A stretch of 64,000 nucleotides of DNA from Dromaius novaehollandiae (lineage: Eukaryota > Chordata > Aves > Casuariiformes > Dromaiidae), in the NCBI RefSeq assembly GCF_036370855.1, contig NC_088099.1, forward strand, positions 92,071,820 to 92,135,819, in the 5' to 3' direction. Shown here one piece after another: positions 1 through 11,800 of the stretch. Each line of letters starts with the position of its first letter. The stretch's first letter is position 1. A program made the translations under genes and the position numbers. The notes below the pieces were generated by a model. That model did not search any database, had not been told where the DNA came from, and was given only the letters and a program-made list of their open reading frames with translations.

Positions 1-3000
1 GCTCTATTCTTTTATCAATTTAGAACTTAAAAAAAAATTATACTAGTCAAGAAATGCAATCAAGTTATTCTTGCTGCCAAAAAACACACACCTACTGACT
101 CTAAGTTTATTTATAAAACAGACTTACCAGCTAGCCTCAGAGTAACCCTCACGCATATCCTGATGCAATATTTAAGCACAGAAAACTGAAACCCCTCACC
201 TTGGCCTCACAATATGTAATCATACAATGAATAGAAGTGGGATAATGATCAAGTCCCTTTTCCTCCTTTCCAAAATTTCATTTTCTTTCTCAGTCGAGGC
301 GTAATACACTCTGCCAGACAATGAAACTGCAGCTACAGTATTTCCACTTGCTCTTGCACTGAAGTGGCTTTTGTGATTCAAACCATCTGTTCGAAATTAT
401 TTTATATTCAACATCCTCACTGAGCATTTTGTGGATACAATAACAAATGACATGTTTTAAATTTTAAATGTGGTTCAGTAAAGCACATCCAAACCTGAGG
501 CAAAGAGCTCAGAAAATTAAATATTCTTTCAACATCGCTTGATAATAAGATTACTCTGCACAGAAATGCCTCCTTTGCCAAAACTTTCAAAGGAGAATTT
601 TGATTATGGCCTAAAAGGCAGAATTACAGATAACGTATCAAATGTCATAACACTTGGATTATCAGCAAGTCAGTTACCCAAATGTCAACGTAAGCAATTT
701 TCTCCAAATTAGCCTGTAAATGTGGGAAATAGTATCCACAAATCTCCCAGGCACAGGAACATCCTCAAGAACAACGCTAACAGAGAAAAAGCAAGGGTAT
801 TTCTGAGAGACGACAACTGCTTTAAGGCATACAACAACAACAAAAAGAAAAAAGAAAACAAAAAAGAGCATCATCCTTTAGTAATCCTTTAGCAATCCTT
901 GTTATCCTTTAATAATACTTGTTAACCAAGTGGACAGAACTAAGAGTAAAAATTCAGCATCATACCTGCTCAGTATGCAGGCAGTTAAAAGTTCAGATCT
1001 TAGAAAAACAGAAGCCAATAACAATGAATCCTATGTGTTTTTTGCTGCAAATCAGCTAATTCATTAGGCTACGGCACTTTGTGGAGCCTAAGTCTGCTCT
1101 CCAGAAGCGTTCGCAATTCCTCTTGGCTATTCCTTGGCTTCTCTTCCAAGTCACACAGCCATTCCCTATCAGCTCGTCTTCCTCAAGCCCCACTGTTCTA
1201 CAGCTGAACACCGTATTTTTATCACAATATCGAGAGTCCATTTAACTTTCTCCTGTCAAAAAATTGTGTTACTTTGTGTAGCTTCCCTATTCCTCCAGGG
1301 AATAATCAGATTTTTTTTTTGTCATCGGTTTCTTTTGTCCTGTTTAGAGACACGTACAGATTTTTTTTCATTTTACAAGTAATACAGGATATTGGGGGCA
1401 GGGGGGGGACATCAGCATGGGAGTGTCTAATGGAGCCCAGCACACTTGCTTCCAAAGCTATTAGGTTCAAGGATTAATGAACACTTATGAGAATACAAGT
1501 GTGTGGAAGACAGCTTGCCACAGCAGTCTTGCTGTCTCATCGGAGCTCTACTGGACAATCCAGGGCTCAAGGCCCCCGAGACATTTTTTAAGACATGTAC
1601 TATGCAATAAAGCACATGCAGCAATACAAGCAGCGCAGTTCCTCCCTTTAGCAATAACAGGGAGCAGGGACAAACTCTTCAAAGTCATATAGTATGTACA
1701 GGAGTAAAGCACACAAAAAAGGATGGAAAAAGAATGATCTTCAGCTGTATTAAGTTCTGCAAAACCCAACCTGCAGTTTATTCTGTATACAAAAGAACTC
1801 AGACAAAAAAATAATAGTGCTTAAAGCATGTTCCTTAGCCGCTAATAGGAGTGAGGAAGACATTAAAAAAAAAGCTGCCATATAAGTTTTGTCATGTTTC
1901 AAGTCATACTTTCTTCTTGATATCAATTGTTACCAAAAACTAAAAAAATAAGTCTAATAGTATGAAGCCACTTATCTACTGAATCTTGTACATAAGCCTC
2001 TGAATGCTGATTTTGCAATATTTTCAGGCTCAAGGAAAGAGAAAAGAACTCCAGAAAGACCTTCTAAACATAAAGTAATATTTTAAATAATAGCAAAGAA
2101 TTACAGAAGTCAGATAATCAATTCATGGGTTCCCACCCTATAAAAAAAGATTAGGTTTTTAAGGACTTTTGGGCTCAAAAAGACTTCTTCAGTCAATTAT
2201 GCTAACCAGTTGAATATCTTTACCTACAAAACTTAACTAACCTAATTCTCTATCAACATTGCTGTAAAGTCAAGTTTCCCACTGAGAATCAAAACCCACT
2301 GACAGTGTGAGGTAAACACATCCCTCCTTTTTTTGATAATTACCTTGAGATGTGTTTTTTTTTTTTAAAGAGATTATACCACACATTTTACTTCTAAACA
2401 CACACGTCCAAAGAGTAATCTGCTAATGAAAAACAGAAGTAATGATCAATGTCCTGTTAAAATATTTATATAACGTGTAACTGAAGGCACTCGCTCTTTC
2501 CACTCCCAGCAGATGGTTGCTCTCCAAGGTCCTAAAGCATTTCCATTCGAAACGCAGTATCAATGTCCTGATAAAACAACTCATGCTTCCTTCTGGTGCG
2601 ACTTCATCACATTCAGCACTTACTCTCTTTGGTATTTCTGAAAGGGAAATTCCCCACCCATTACCTTACTTGTCTTTCTAAGTCCTATGCAAATATTCAG
2701 AAGGGTCTTGCCTGTGCTTCAACAGTACCTGGGCAGCACCATTACAGACCCAGTCATTAGGAAATTCCATCTTAAGAACAGATGCTTTCAGTAAATACAG
2801 CTTCATCATAAGGAAACTAGTACAAGCAAAAAACCTCTCCAATTTCTTCACTCATCAAGGAAGCAAACTATTCAAGAAACTCCAACAACTAAGTCGAAAA
2901 ATACAGGGGGGAAAAAAACACTAAAAGGCTAGATTATATCAATTTCAAGAGAGCATTCAAATTCTAAACTAGTAGTATAAGTACATACGGTATTTGATCA

Positions 3001-4457
3001 AGGATACTTTCAAGTTTTTAAAAAGCTTTCACAGAAAGAAATAACCTCCTCTTTACCTCTTCCTCTACTAGGCAGAGTTAGAGAGTGCTAATATAAAAAG
3101 CATTTTCCCAAGTGCATGCAAGACAAAGTGAAATACCAGTTACTTCAGCCTGAGATATATTTACTTTAGAACAAAGTTCTCCTTTTTGCCCCTACAGCAG
3201 TCTCTGCTAACTCAGTAATTAAAATTATCATTTATGATATATAAAATCATAAACAGCCTCTGTTGAAATACTGTGAGCTTACATTTGATTTTTGAAAGAC
3301 TTGTACATGACAGACATTTGTTTTTCAGCTGCTGACTGACTCCAATATTAATACAGCCAGGAAATAAAAGGATTCCTGGAAGCAACTGGGGCACTGCTGA
3401 TTTAAAAGGAAAGCTCCCCACCACTCAAAAATTCTCTTTGGCAAACTAGGACAACAGTTGCACTGTAGAAGATAGCTCAGAGAACAAGGCAAAAGCAGCT
3501 GGACAGAGACGCAGAAGCCTGGAAAACACATATGGATAATATCTCTCTAGTTTATATTACGCTTCTCCCCTGGGGAAACAGACAAGTACTTGCAGTTTCC
3601 TGATCTCTGCTACCAGAACAGGGGAGTCCTACAACACAAGTAGGTAAAAGACTACAAACAGCAGTCACTGTTATTTGAGAGGGACATCAAGTATAGTTAC
3701 ATATTAAGAACATGAAGGGAAGGTCTGCTTACCTGTCTTAATATCTGCTTTTAGAGAACACAACCACCTAGTTTTAAGGCGACAGGAAAAGTCAGTTATT
3801 CACTTCTGTGTAACAGCTATTCAGCTGTGCTGCACCATCTTTAGGAATTTGCTTGTAATTAAAAGCATGCATTTTTCAAAATACTTAGGACCAGGAAGGC
3901 AAACAAATTTTATCAGGCTACACTACAAAAATAGCCAACATGGAAGTAGCAGTTAGAAGAACAAGAACCTTTTGACCTCAGAACTCCAGACTGACTTTAC
4001 AATTATTATATTCATACTTCACTTCGATCTGTTTCCCTTTCTCATCTTACCTCGTCCCTCAATTTGAAGCATGTAAGGCATAGGACACCACATTCTGCTA
4101 ACCTCTGCAACAGCCTTCCGTAAAGCCCACATTTCCAGACAATACACATCTTCCAAAGGATTCCAGATGACAGTGAACGAAACCCAACAATTAAATATTC
4201 TAGTGTTTGTCAGAGAGTCATTCCATTTATTCCCCAAATCAAGCCTCCTCACTCAAAAATAACTCTACCTTTTTCTCTGTTCTCCCTCACAAAAATATAA
4301 CATGCAAACATCAACAAAGTTTCATTCCCAACTTTCTAAAAAACTCCTTAGGCTCTCTGTTTGTTTCTTTACAGTATTTCCGACATCTTCCAAATATCCA
4401 CCATTCACATTAATGCTTCAAAACAACTGTTTTATAGGTAGAAAACTGCTCAAACCT

Positions 4458-4471
4458 CCCCCCCCCCCCCC
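4458..4471. repeat. Poly-C tract
   Basis: A run of 14 C, followed about 60 bases later by a shorter G run (about 4535-4545). The two are complementary, so they could pair in single-stranded form. They may simply be homopolymer noise. Confidence 0.8.
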
Positions 4472-5091
4472 AAAGGGAAGACATGTTTTGGGTTTTTCCA
4501 CACACACAATTCAGGGCCTCATTGGACTGGAGGTGGGGGGGGGGGTATATTTTTGATGTGGCTAAAAATATTTCCAAGAGACCCTTCTCAGTTCTGTGTT
4601 ACTTTTATCTCAGATCCCAACTTTACAAACACTTTATAAAGCCAGTTTCTATGCCTAAAGGTGTGTGTACTTAAAATATTCTTATTATTGGAATTATTTG
4701 TGTGTTATGTCAGTATTCAAAAATCATGCCCTTAAAACTAGAAGAGAAATACAAAGTTTGGGAGAAGTGACACATTTTACATATAACCTATTGATATTAA
4801 GTATCAAAATTTGTACTATTCATTTCTTGTAAAATAGCACAATAGTTTTGAGGTTAGAGAGTTTACAAAACACTGAAACCCAAGTTCTTGTAAGCATCAG
4901 TAAAAACAACATAAAAGAACTAACATAGAGGTTTTGTTTGTTTTAAAGGAAAGAGGGGAAAATGTTAGATTTAAACAAACATACATAGATAAAGGTACTT
5001 TCAGCTAGCACCTTTAAAAGAGGACTTAAGCAAAAGTTGGCATAACTGACAGACTTCCATTATTTTAAGGTAGAAATTAGACTCAGTCCAC

Positions 5092-5119
5092 TTTTTTTTT
5101 TTTTTTTTTTTTTTTTTTT
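5092..5119. repeat. Poly-T tract, 28 nt
   Basis: An uninterrupted T run on the + strand, which is poly-A on the - strand. It could be a microsatellite or the tail of an old - strand retrocopy. I see no recognisable body next to it and no clear target duplication. Confidence 0.9.
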
Positions 5120-7824
5120 GCCCCCTATAGCTTGACTGGGACTGCAACAAGTCAGCTAAAAAAAGCTACCCTACTTCACTGCAACATTCACGACAAACTA
5201 ATTTATTTCAAATGACTAGCACAGAAACACCCAATGTGAACTCAGCAATTACAAAATTTGTTATGAAATTAACCTTTTCTACAGAGGGTGAAACAGGAAT
5301 CCTTCAGAGTTTGACTTACAATGTACATTCACTCACTGTGAGAACGGTTTATACCAAACCAGAGTAGCACAGAAAACAAGAACGACTTACACACGAAAAC
5401 AAAGTCTGTAGAGGGAACCTCAAACTGGTAATATGTTTATTTAAATAAACTTTGAAACATTAGCTCAAGATCCAACAACTTTATAAAAAACAATACAGTA
5501 AAATTTAAGATAAAAATTTTTCCTACTCATTTTCCTTCTCAAGAAATAAGTAAAACAAGTTCATCAAAAAACATGCATGGATCCAAAAATAAGATATTTA
5601 TACAAAAAAATGAAGCTTTTTTTTTCCTTCCTCCTCTCTCTACAAGCACCCTGTATTTTGGGTATCTATTTTGAGATATCTATTTTTAGAAATACAGGCT
5701 TTCCAAGATGTATTTAGGTACACTGTTCTTTGGATATACAACTTGAGACACCAATCCAGTGTGCAAATCCTTAAAATAGTAGAAGAAAACATAGATTCCA
5801 ATAAGAGACAATGCAACTTGATGAACAATCTGTGTCTTTCAGAATGACTGCTGAACAAAAAAAAAAAAAAAAGATTCATAGATGTCTGTCTCAAGCACAC
5901 CCACACAATGCTTTGTTTCCAAAATCTATGCAACTTTTTCCTCTCATACATCTTCCAAGGTGCTACATCCTTCTTATCATGTTTTCTCAAGTCTCTCTAC
6001 ACAAAAGAATACACTTTTATATACTCTAAGAAACCATTTTTAAGCATATCATTAAGGATATTTTAAACACATTCTTCTTCCTACAGTCTTCAACTCTGGG
6101 ATATTCACTTCAGCTGTGTTAATTTTATCCCAGCTGTCCCTAAATCATTTTGGAGCCCCATCAGTGTAAATACTTTAGAGTTTGTTTCATAAACTCTAAC
6201 AAAGGTCTGCAGAAGTAATGAAGCAGGGGAATATTTTTTGATTCTTCTAAGTGAAGGAGGAAAAAAAAGTCCTTACTGTAACACCACATGCAAGTCTGCA
6301 GAAATAAGTCTCTCTTAAAAGGACAGTATTGATCATTTTTACTGTCAACCTTTAAATCACATGTAAACACTAAAGTTGGCCACTAGAGGCTGCTACAGGA
6401 CATCAGTAAGTTTTTCTTCCATTTTAAGTGAACAGGCCGAGCACCTTCCTATCAATTTTTAAGGTGCTCAGACTGAGCATGCTTTAACTCTCCAGAAAGG
6501 AAAAGAAAAAAAAGCACAAGACTTTTTTAATGGCTCCTAATTCTACTGGAGCACCAAAAGAGAAAGTAGAAGTATTTTTCATTCTCATTTTTATTCATAG
6601 TCTTGGTCAGATTTCAAAACATTTTCAGCATACTTTTACTTTGTGCTACAAACCAGTTCACACTCCACTACTTTCTTTTTCTGTAATATAGATATTAAAC
6701 AGTAAGTTATTAAGAAAAAAAATCAAAGTTTGTTATACCACACAAAGAAAATGTAACTGCATTTTTAGGAAAATATATGTAAATTAAAAACAGGAAATAC
6801 TATCATTCCCTTACAGCATACAAAGAGGATAGACACCGAATCGTTTGCAGTCACAATACTGAGCACTGCTTCTGTATCTACTAGCAAATCTAGTAATTCT
6901 CCGTAGGTTTTTAAAACTGTATTTCTACAGCCTTCATCTGGGTTAACTCATTTACAGAACCATCCCCTCCAAATACTCAAAAACATTCATCATCTCACTT
7001 CTGTAAAGCCTCAGTATCACAGCCAAACGTTGCCACTACTTTACTACCAAGACTTCAGTTCTGCTCTCAGTGAGGCAAACAACAGAACTGCTACTGAATC
7101 GGTTTCATAACTACAAGTAATGTCCTATTCCAGTTAGTTTCCTGAGAAACTGGTGAGCAAACAAAGCTGTCTCCGTCGTGGATCATTTCTAATATCTACT
7201 GAAAGAGAAAGTGAGTTTTCCCACTGATTTTTCACTTCCTTCAGGAAAAATCACCTTCTGTTACACTCAAGCTTCAACTTGAGTACCTTGTAGGTACCAC
7301 CTGTGGCTTAAAGCACCTCACATCGTTTTACGACTGATAATATCATACTCTCAGATACATAGTTTATTATTGCTACTTTTTACCTCCAATTTCATGCTCC
7401 CCGTTTTAAGGCTTATTAAGTACAGCGTACACTACATTATTCTTTAAGGCCGCCAAGACTTAGCAGGGCCGAGGCAGCGGCTGCGGTGAGGGGCTCCGCC
7501 CCGGCTCGGAGGCGGCTGCCGCCCGCACAGGGCGCGGCCCCGCCCGGCCTTGCCGCTCTCAGCCGAGGCAACCGGGAGGGCGGCCGGAACCCGGGCTGGC
7601 CCCGCCGCCGGGGCAGCGGCGACACGCGGCCTTCCTCCCCCCCAGAGCCGGCCCGCAGCGCCAGTCCGATAACGCCGGGCCCCGCCAGCAGGGCGGAGCA
7701 CCGCGGCCCCGGGGCAGGAACCCGCGTCGGCGGCCCGCAGCGCCCGGGGCCGGAGAGCCGAGCCCGGGTGCAGCGCCGACCCCCGCCCGCTCCCCGGCGC
7801 TGGGGTGGAGCCCACCGCACTCAT

Positions 7825-7835
7825 TGCGCACGCGC
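7825..7835. promoter_or_regulatory. NRF1-like site
   Basis: TGCGCACGCGC differs by one base from the palindromic NRF1 consensus TGCGCATGCGC. It sits in the CpG island, as NRF1 sites usually do at housekeeping promoters. Binding is inferred. Confidence 0.5.
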
Positions 7836-7845
7836 CCCCACTCAC

Positions 7846-8000
7846 TCGTCTCCCTGCCGCGCGCGCGCGCAGGCTCCTTCCTCTTCCGCCGCACTCTTCC
7901 CTGCTCCTCCCCCCCGGGCGGCCTCGCGAGAGCCATGCAAGGTACCGGCCCGTCCCCACCTCGGCGAGAGACCACGCCCACCCCCCGGGCGTCACGCGCT
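7846..8000 (-). other. PIGN: Possible non-coding first exon of PIGN
   Basis: Read on the - strand, a consensus donor GTGAGT begins at 7845, just after an exon-like end at 7846. A weaker donor (GAG/GTGGGG) begins at 7959. Either could end a short non-coding PIGN exon 1 leaving the shared promoter. The 8000 boundary is only a placeholder. Support is synteny plus splice-site match; no coding sequence is involved. Confidence 0.25.
7923..7932. promoter_or_regulatory. CGCG-box (BANP/Kaiso-like) site
   Basis: CTCGCGAGAG contains the palindromic core CTCGCGAG. This matches the TCTCGCGAGA element known from CpG-island and bidirectional promoters and bound by BANP. It differs from the full palindrome at one flank base. 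Function is inferred. Confidence 0.45.
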
Positions 8001-8002
8001 AG

Positions 8003-8052
8003 CCCCGCCCCATCAGACTACCTCCCCCGCCCTCTCCGTGAGGCCCCGCCCC
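8003..8052. promoter_or_regulatory. Paired GC boxes
   Basis: Two SP/KLF-type boxes, CCCCGCCC at 8003-8010 and CCCCGCCCC at 8044-8052. A third on the opposite strand is at about 8091-8097. They lie roughly 320-370 bases upstream of the RELCH start codon. Confidence 0.5.
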
Positions 8053-8155
8053 AGCCTCCGCGCGGAGGGAGGCGGGCTCTCGGCCGGGAGGGGCGGGTGC
8101 TGGCGTCGGAGGAGCCGCTTGCGGTTGGCAGGGGAAGTCTCGTGAGAGCTGGGGC

Positions 8156-8162
8156 CCGGAAG
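8156..8162 (+). promoter_or_regulatory. ETS-family site
   Basis: CCGGAAG is a good ETS/GABP core, 210 bases upstream of the RELCH ATG. It is a plausible position near the transcription start. Confidence 0.4.
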
Positions 8163-8368
8163 ACGGTAGTGGGAGCGGTGGGAGGTGGTTGAGGGGGAGG
8201 AGGAGCCGAAGGGCGGCGGTGAGGGAGCTGCTACTGCCGCCGGCGGCCGCGCCTGCAGCAGCGGAGGGGGCTGGCGGCGTCCCCGGCCGTGCTCGAAGGG
8301 GCTGCGGCGGCGCCGCGCGGTCTCGGCCGCGGTAGTGCCTCGGCAGCGGCAGCGCCGGGTCGGGCTGT

Positions 8369-8379
8369 AAGATGGCGGC
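8369..8379 (+). promoter_or_regulatory. YY1-like motif and Kozak context over the RELCH start codon
   Basis: AAGATGGCGGC is the YY1 downstream-promoter motif and contains the start ATG. The Kozak context is strong, with A at -3 and G at +4. I found no ATG between about 8141 and 8372, which supports this start. Confidence 0.6.
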
Positions 8380-8885
8380 GGCGGGCGGGGGTAGTAGCGT
8401 GAACCCCTTCCTCAGCGACTCGGAGGAGGACGAGCCCGAGGAGTCCAGGCCCGGCGGCGGCGGCAGCAGCAGCAGCAGCAGCAACGATCCGGGCGGGCCG
8501 CCGTCCCCGCAGCAGCCGCAGGAGGCGGCGGCGGCCGCGGGGAGCCCCGAGGCGCTGCCCGGCTTGCGCGCGGCGGCGCCGGGCGATGCCGGCGGCGGCG
8601 CGGGGGCGGGTGGCGGCGGTGCGGGGGAGCCGCCGCGGGTGTCCATGGACGCGCTGGCGGCGCAGCTGCTGCGGGACCAGTTCCTGCTGACGGCGCTGGA
8701 GTTGCACACGGAGCTGCTGGAGAGCGGCCGGGAGCTGCCCCGCCTCCGCGACTACTTCTCCAACCCGGGCAACTTCGAGCGGCAGAGCGGCACGCCGCCC
8801 GCTGCCGGGGGCCTGGGCGGCCTGGGCGGCGGCGTGCTCGGCGGGGCCGCCGGCGGCGGCAGGGAGCCCGGGGCCGGGCAGCTCA
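8372..8885 (+). CDS. RELCH: RELCH exon 1 (residues 1-171)
   Basis: Carries the start codon in strong Kozak context. The N-terminus has a conserved NPFLSDSEED motif followed by Gly/Ala/Pro/Ser-rich low complexity, including six Ser from an (AGC)6 run at 8465-8482. Residues about 92-142 are a dense conserved block (LLRDQFLLTALELHTELLES through DYFSNPGNFERQ) that looks like a LisH-type helical pair. A Gly-rich tail follows. The exon ends in phase 1 at CTCA/GTAAGT. The 5' UTR extends upstream by an unknown amount. Confidence 0.95.
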
Positions 8886-11800
8886 GTAAGTGCCGCGGGG
8901 AGCGCGGGGGCTGGGGGGTGTTGCCGGGGCAGGGCCCGGCGAGGCCACGGAGGTTGCGATGCCAGGGCAGGTGCCGCTCGCACGCCTGGTCGAGTCTCAG
9001 GCTTTCCGCGAGGTCACACGTGCCCCAAATGTCAGGATGACGGGGGGCACTTCAGCCTTAACTACTAGCCGTCTCCGGGCTTGCGGCGCTTTCTGTAGCG
9101 CTGGCTGTCAAGACGCAGGTTGTACGTTCGGGGTTCTTGTTCCCGGGATTAAGTGGTAACCATGACTGCTGATACGTTTGAAGTCTAAAAATCATCAAGA
9201 ATGGGCTGTCAGAGGCCAGCATGCTGCTTCCGCTGGTATGCTGGAACGGCTAAGTCTTTGAAGGATGGTAGCCTTCCGACTCTCACTGGCATTACTTGGT
9301 CAGGGAGAGCTAATACAGTGTTTTATAAAGTTAATGCTGGTAGGCTTACTGAGTGCCAGCAGTCTTTGGTTCACTAAGATTAGGAGTTGCAGAGAAAATA
9401 TACTCGATTAATATTTTGGGAGAAAAGGCAGTGCAGTCATTTGGAAAATCATGACATAGCAGGGCTTAAGAGCTTTTGAGGTTTAACGGTAGAATAAATA
9501 GCTTAGAATAAAATTACTTCTGTATTTTATCAATATTACTATCAAGAAAAGCAGAGTTTTAAAAGTGAAGTCTTTATTATGTTTTTAAGGTAGCTTATGT
9601 AAATGACTTTGAGAGAGAGAGATGCTGCCTGACTCTCTGACTTCTGAGGACTTAATGAACTTGTGGAAAAAAATGGAATGACAGGGGTTGTGGTCAACAG
9701 ACAGTTGAGAGATGTATCTATGTATATGCATGTTTTCTGACATCTACGGGCATTTTGTAACTAATCCCATTCTTTTGCTTATTTAAAAAAATGTTTCTAC
9801 TTTTGCAAGGACATGCAGTTAAAATTTGGAAATGACTATCAATATTTCTAGATGGCTAACAGTATTAGGAGATATCTAGACTTCCATCTTGTTGTTTCTC
9901 AATATTTTTTAGAAATGGTATGGATTTTTTATATTCTTACTATGGTGTTTAAACCCTAGTTATCTTGTTTATGAATACGCAGGATTTCATAGTTGGCTTT
10001 GAAGGACTGAGAGCTTCAGTGCAGTCATCTTCATGATAAGATTGGCGAATGTTGGAAAAACTTGTGCTTTGAGACAACAAAGTACCTAAATTCATGTTTA
10101 ATTAAAAGCAGCTTCATTTGACATTCCAATCATTTCATCTGATTGACTAAACATTCTTTTTTCTTTGTTAACATGACATGTTGCATCCGCGAGTTTTACT
10201 GGTAGTGTACGTACTCTAGTAGAGTTAGAAGAACCCTCAGCCTGTGTAATTGTGGTGTTATGCATGCAGAAAGTCACTTCTTGGAATTCTACATCAATGT
10301 TAAATTACTTGAAAACATCTTAATGATTACTCTGCTGACCTGCTGTGTGAAAGATTGCGATAGGACCTCACTATTTAAAAAAAAAAAAAACGAGAGAGAG
10401 AGAATTAAAACTTATTTTCGGAGCAGTATGATAATACTGAGGCACGGTAAAAATAAACATCATGATAAACCTTACTTTAAAGCTTAAGTAGAAGTGGAAG
10501 TTTAGAGGATTTTTTCAAAGTTTTTTTTTTTGTCTCAAAAATGGTTCAAAAGAAAATTAGCATTGAGTGACATTAAAAGCTGACAGATCCAGAACGATGG
10601 AACAAAATCTATTTTAGTATAACTCAAGTAGGTTTTTGGACTTATTGCAATCAGACATTCTTGAGATCTAGAATCTAGCATAGAGCTAGCAGATGTGTCA
10701 GCACTGTTCAGCCTGGTTGTGGTTAATGGTAACAAGATAATAAAGTCTCCAGCCTCTGAACTTAAGCCAGTTTCCAAATGTTAAGAAACAGATTGCAAAA
10801 GACTCCGGGCTGAAAATTATATGATCTTTTTGCAAGAGTTTTTTTTTCCACTTTCCTCTGTGGTGTTAGGTATTAGCATCTGGTATTAGGTTTAGTTCAA
10901 GAAATAAGCCACAGGTAGTATCCTAATTTAGCTGAAGAATTCAGTTCTGTTAAGAAGTCCAGTCTGTTGTTCCTGCATTCTCTTAAGCTGTTGGATGGAT
11001 CTTCTCATGGAGACTTGCAGTGAATTTAAGTGAGAGTGGCGAACAGTGTCCAATTACCTTCACTCTCTTTCGCTTTTACAGTAAATACACAGCAAAAGAG
11101 ATTCCAGAATAAAATGGTAGGCTTCTTCATAGAAGATATTAACGTAGAAAAGCAGTGGAGTTTAGCAGGGTTATCATTTGAAGGTCACTTGAATCTGATG
11201 TTTGAGTGAGAAGAACCTTAATGTGCTCAAAATATTCATTTCTGTTTATATTTTAAGTCATAAGTTGTTCGCAGCACTTGCCTTGCACCTGCAATTTTTT
11301 TCCACACAAGTTAGATAAATTTCTATAGCTGTACACTGAGGTTTTGGTAATGCGAATGGATACAGTAGTAGTATGACTGGCAACTCTCGCTGAATGTGAG
11401 GTATGCCTGGAATGCTGCCTGTTGATTTCCATGGAGCAATGCAAAGTTCTCAGGATCCTTTTAAACAAGCTAAAAGATAAATACATGCTGGAATCTCTTG
11501 TGTTTTCTTTTTTTTTCCTTTTTCTAGACTGCTATGAAGAGATTTTAATGAAATATCGTAGGAGCTAGAAAAAGGCAACTAGTATCATGTGGTCAGCAAG
11601 TGACTTAGAAGCTGTTTTTTCTTTGAGCTGTGCTTCAGAGTACTTGATTACATAAGCATTTGGTAGTCACATGACTGAGGTTTCTTGTATTTTTGCAAAA
11701 ACACCCTTCTTCCAGCAGGAATAATGTATCACAGCTGCAAACAGATTAAGCTATATTGTGAGGAAATATATGGAATTGTGTTGTATATTCCACAACTCTG

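Larger units (their letters stand above)
1..7440. other. AT-rich non-coding region, probable PIGN intron 1
   Basis: No exon of a recognisable protein can be supported on either strand. The sequence is AT-rich with simple repeats: a 28-nt T tract at 5092-5119, a 14-nt C tract at 4458-4471, a G run near 4535-4545, and an A tract near 5859-5873. In known vertebrate genomes PIGN (GPI ethanolamine phosphate transferase 1) lies head-to-head with RELCH and has non-coding 5' exons. This stretch is therefore probably its first intron on the - strand. That is inference from synteny; I did not find the conserved N-terminal PIGN coding sequence here. Confidence 0.5.
7445..9020. promoter_or_regulatory. 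CpG island with probable bidirectional PIGN/RELCH promoter
   Basis: GC content and CpG density rise sharply at about 7445 and fall back after about 9020; both flanks are AT-rich. The island covers the RELCH start codon and about 900 bases upstream. It has no obvious TATA box but several housekeeping-type motifs. There is an NRF1-like site at 7825-7835 and a CTCGCGAG core at 7923-7930. ETS-like sites lie at 7883-7888 and 8156-8162, and GC boxes at 8003-8010, 8044-8052 and about 8091-8097. In human, PIGN and RELCH transcription starts are close together and divergent, so a shared promoter is expected here. The exact start sites cannot be read from sequence. Confidence 0.85.

Noticed and set aside
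674-874. - strand frame beginning MMLFF, considered as a PIGN N-terminus
   Set aside because: Only the first few hydrophobic residues are reminiscent; the rest does not match the conserved PIGN catalytic region, and the frame is low-complexity.
5640-5990. - strand open frame of 116 codons
   Set aside because: AT-rich, low-complexity product including a lysine/phenylalanine run from a homopolymer; no family resemblance.
7437-7995. Long - strand open frames of 127-183 codons in the CpG island
   Set aside because: GC-rich sequence lacks stop codons by composition. The products are Arg/Ala/Gly/Pro-rich without any family resemblance.
8185-8370. Upstream open frame just before the RELCH start
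   Set aside because: It begins at GTG, not ATG, and the product is low-complexity; there is no sign that it is translated.
7999-8983. - strand open frames of 236-250 codons antisense to RELCH exon 1
   Set aside because: Shadows of the GC-rich coding exon; proline/alanine/arginine low complexity only.
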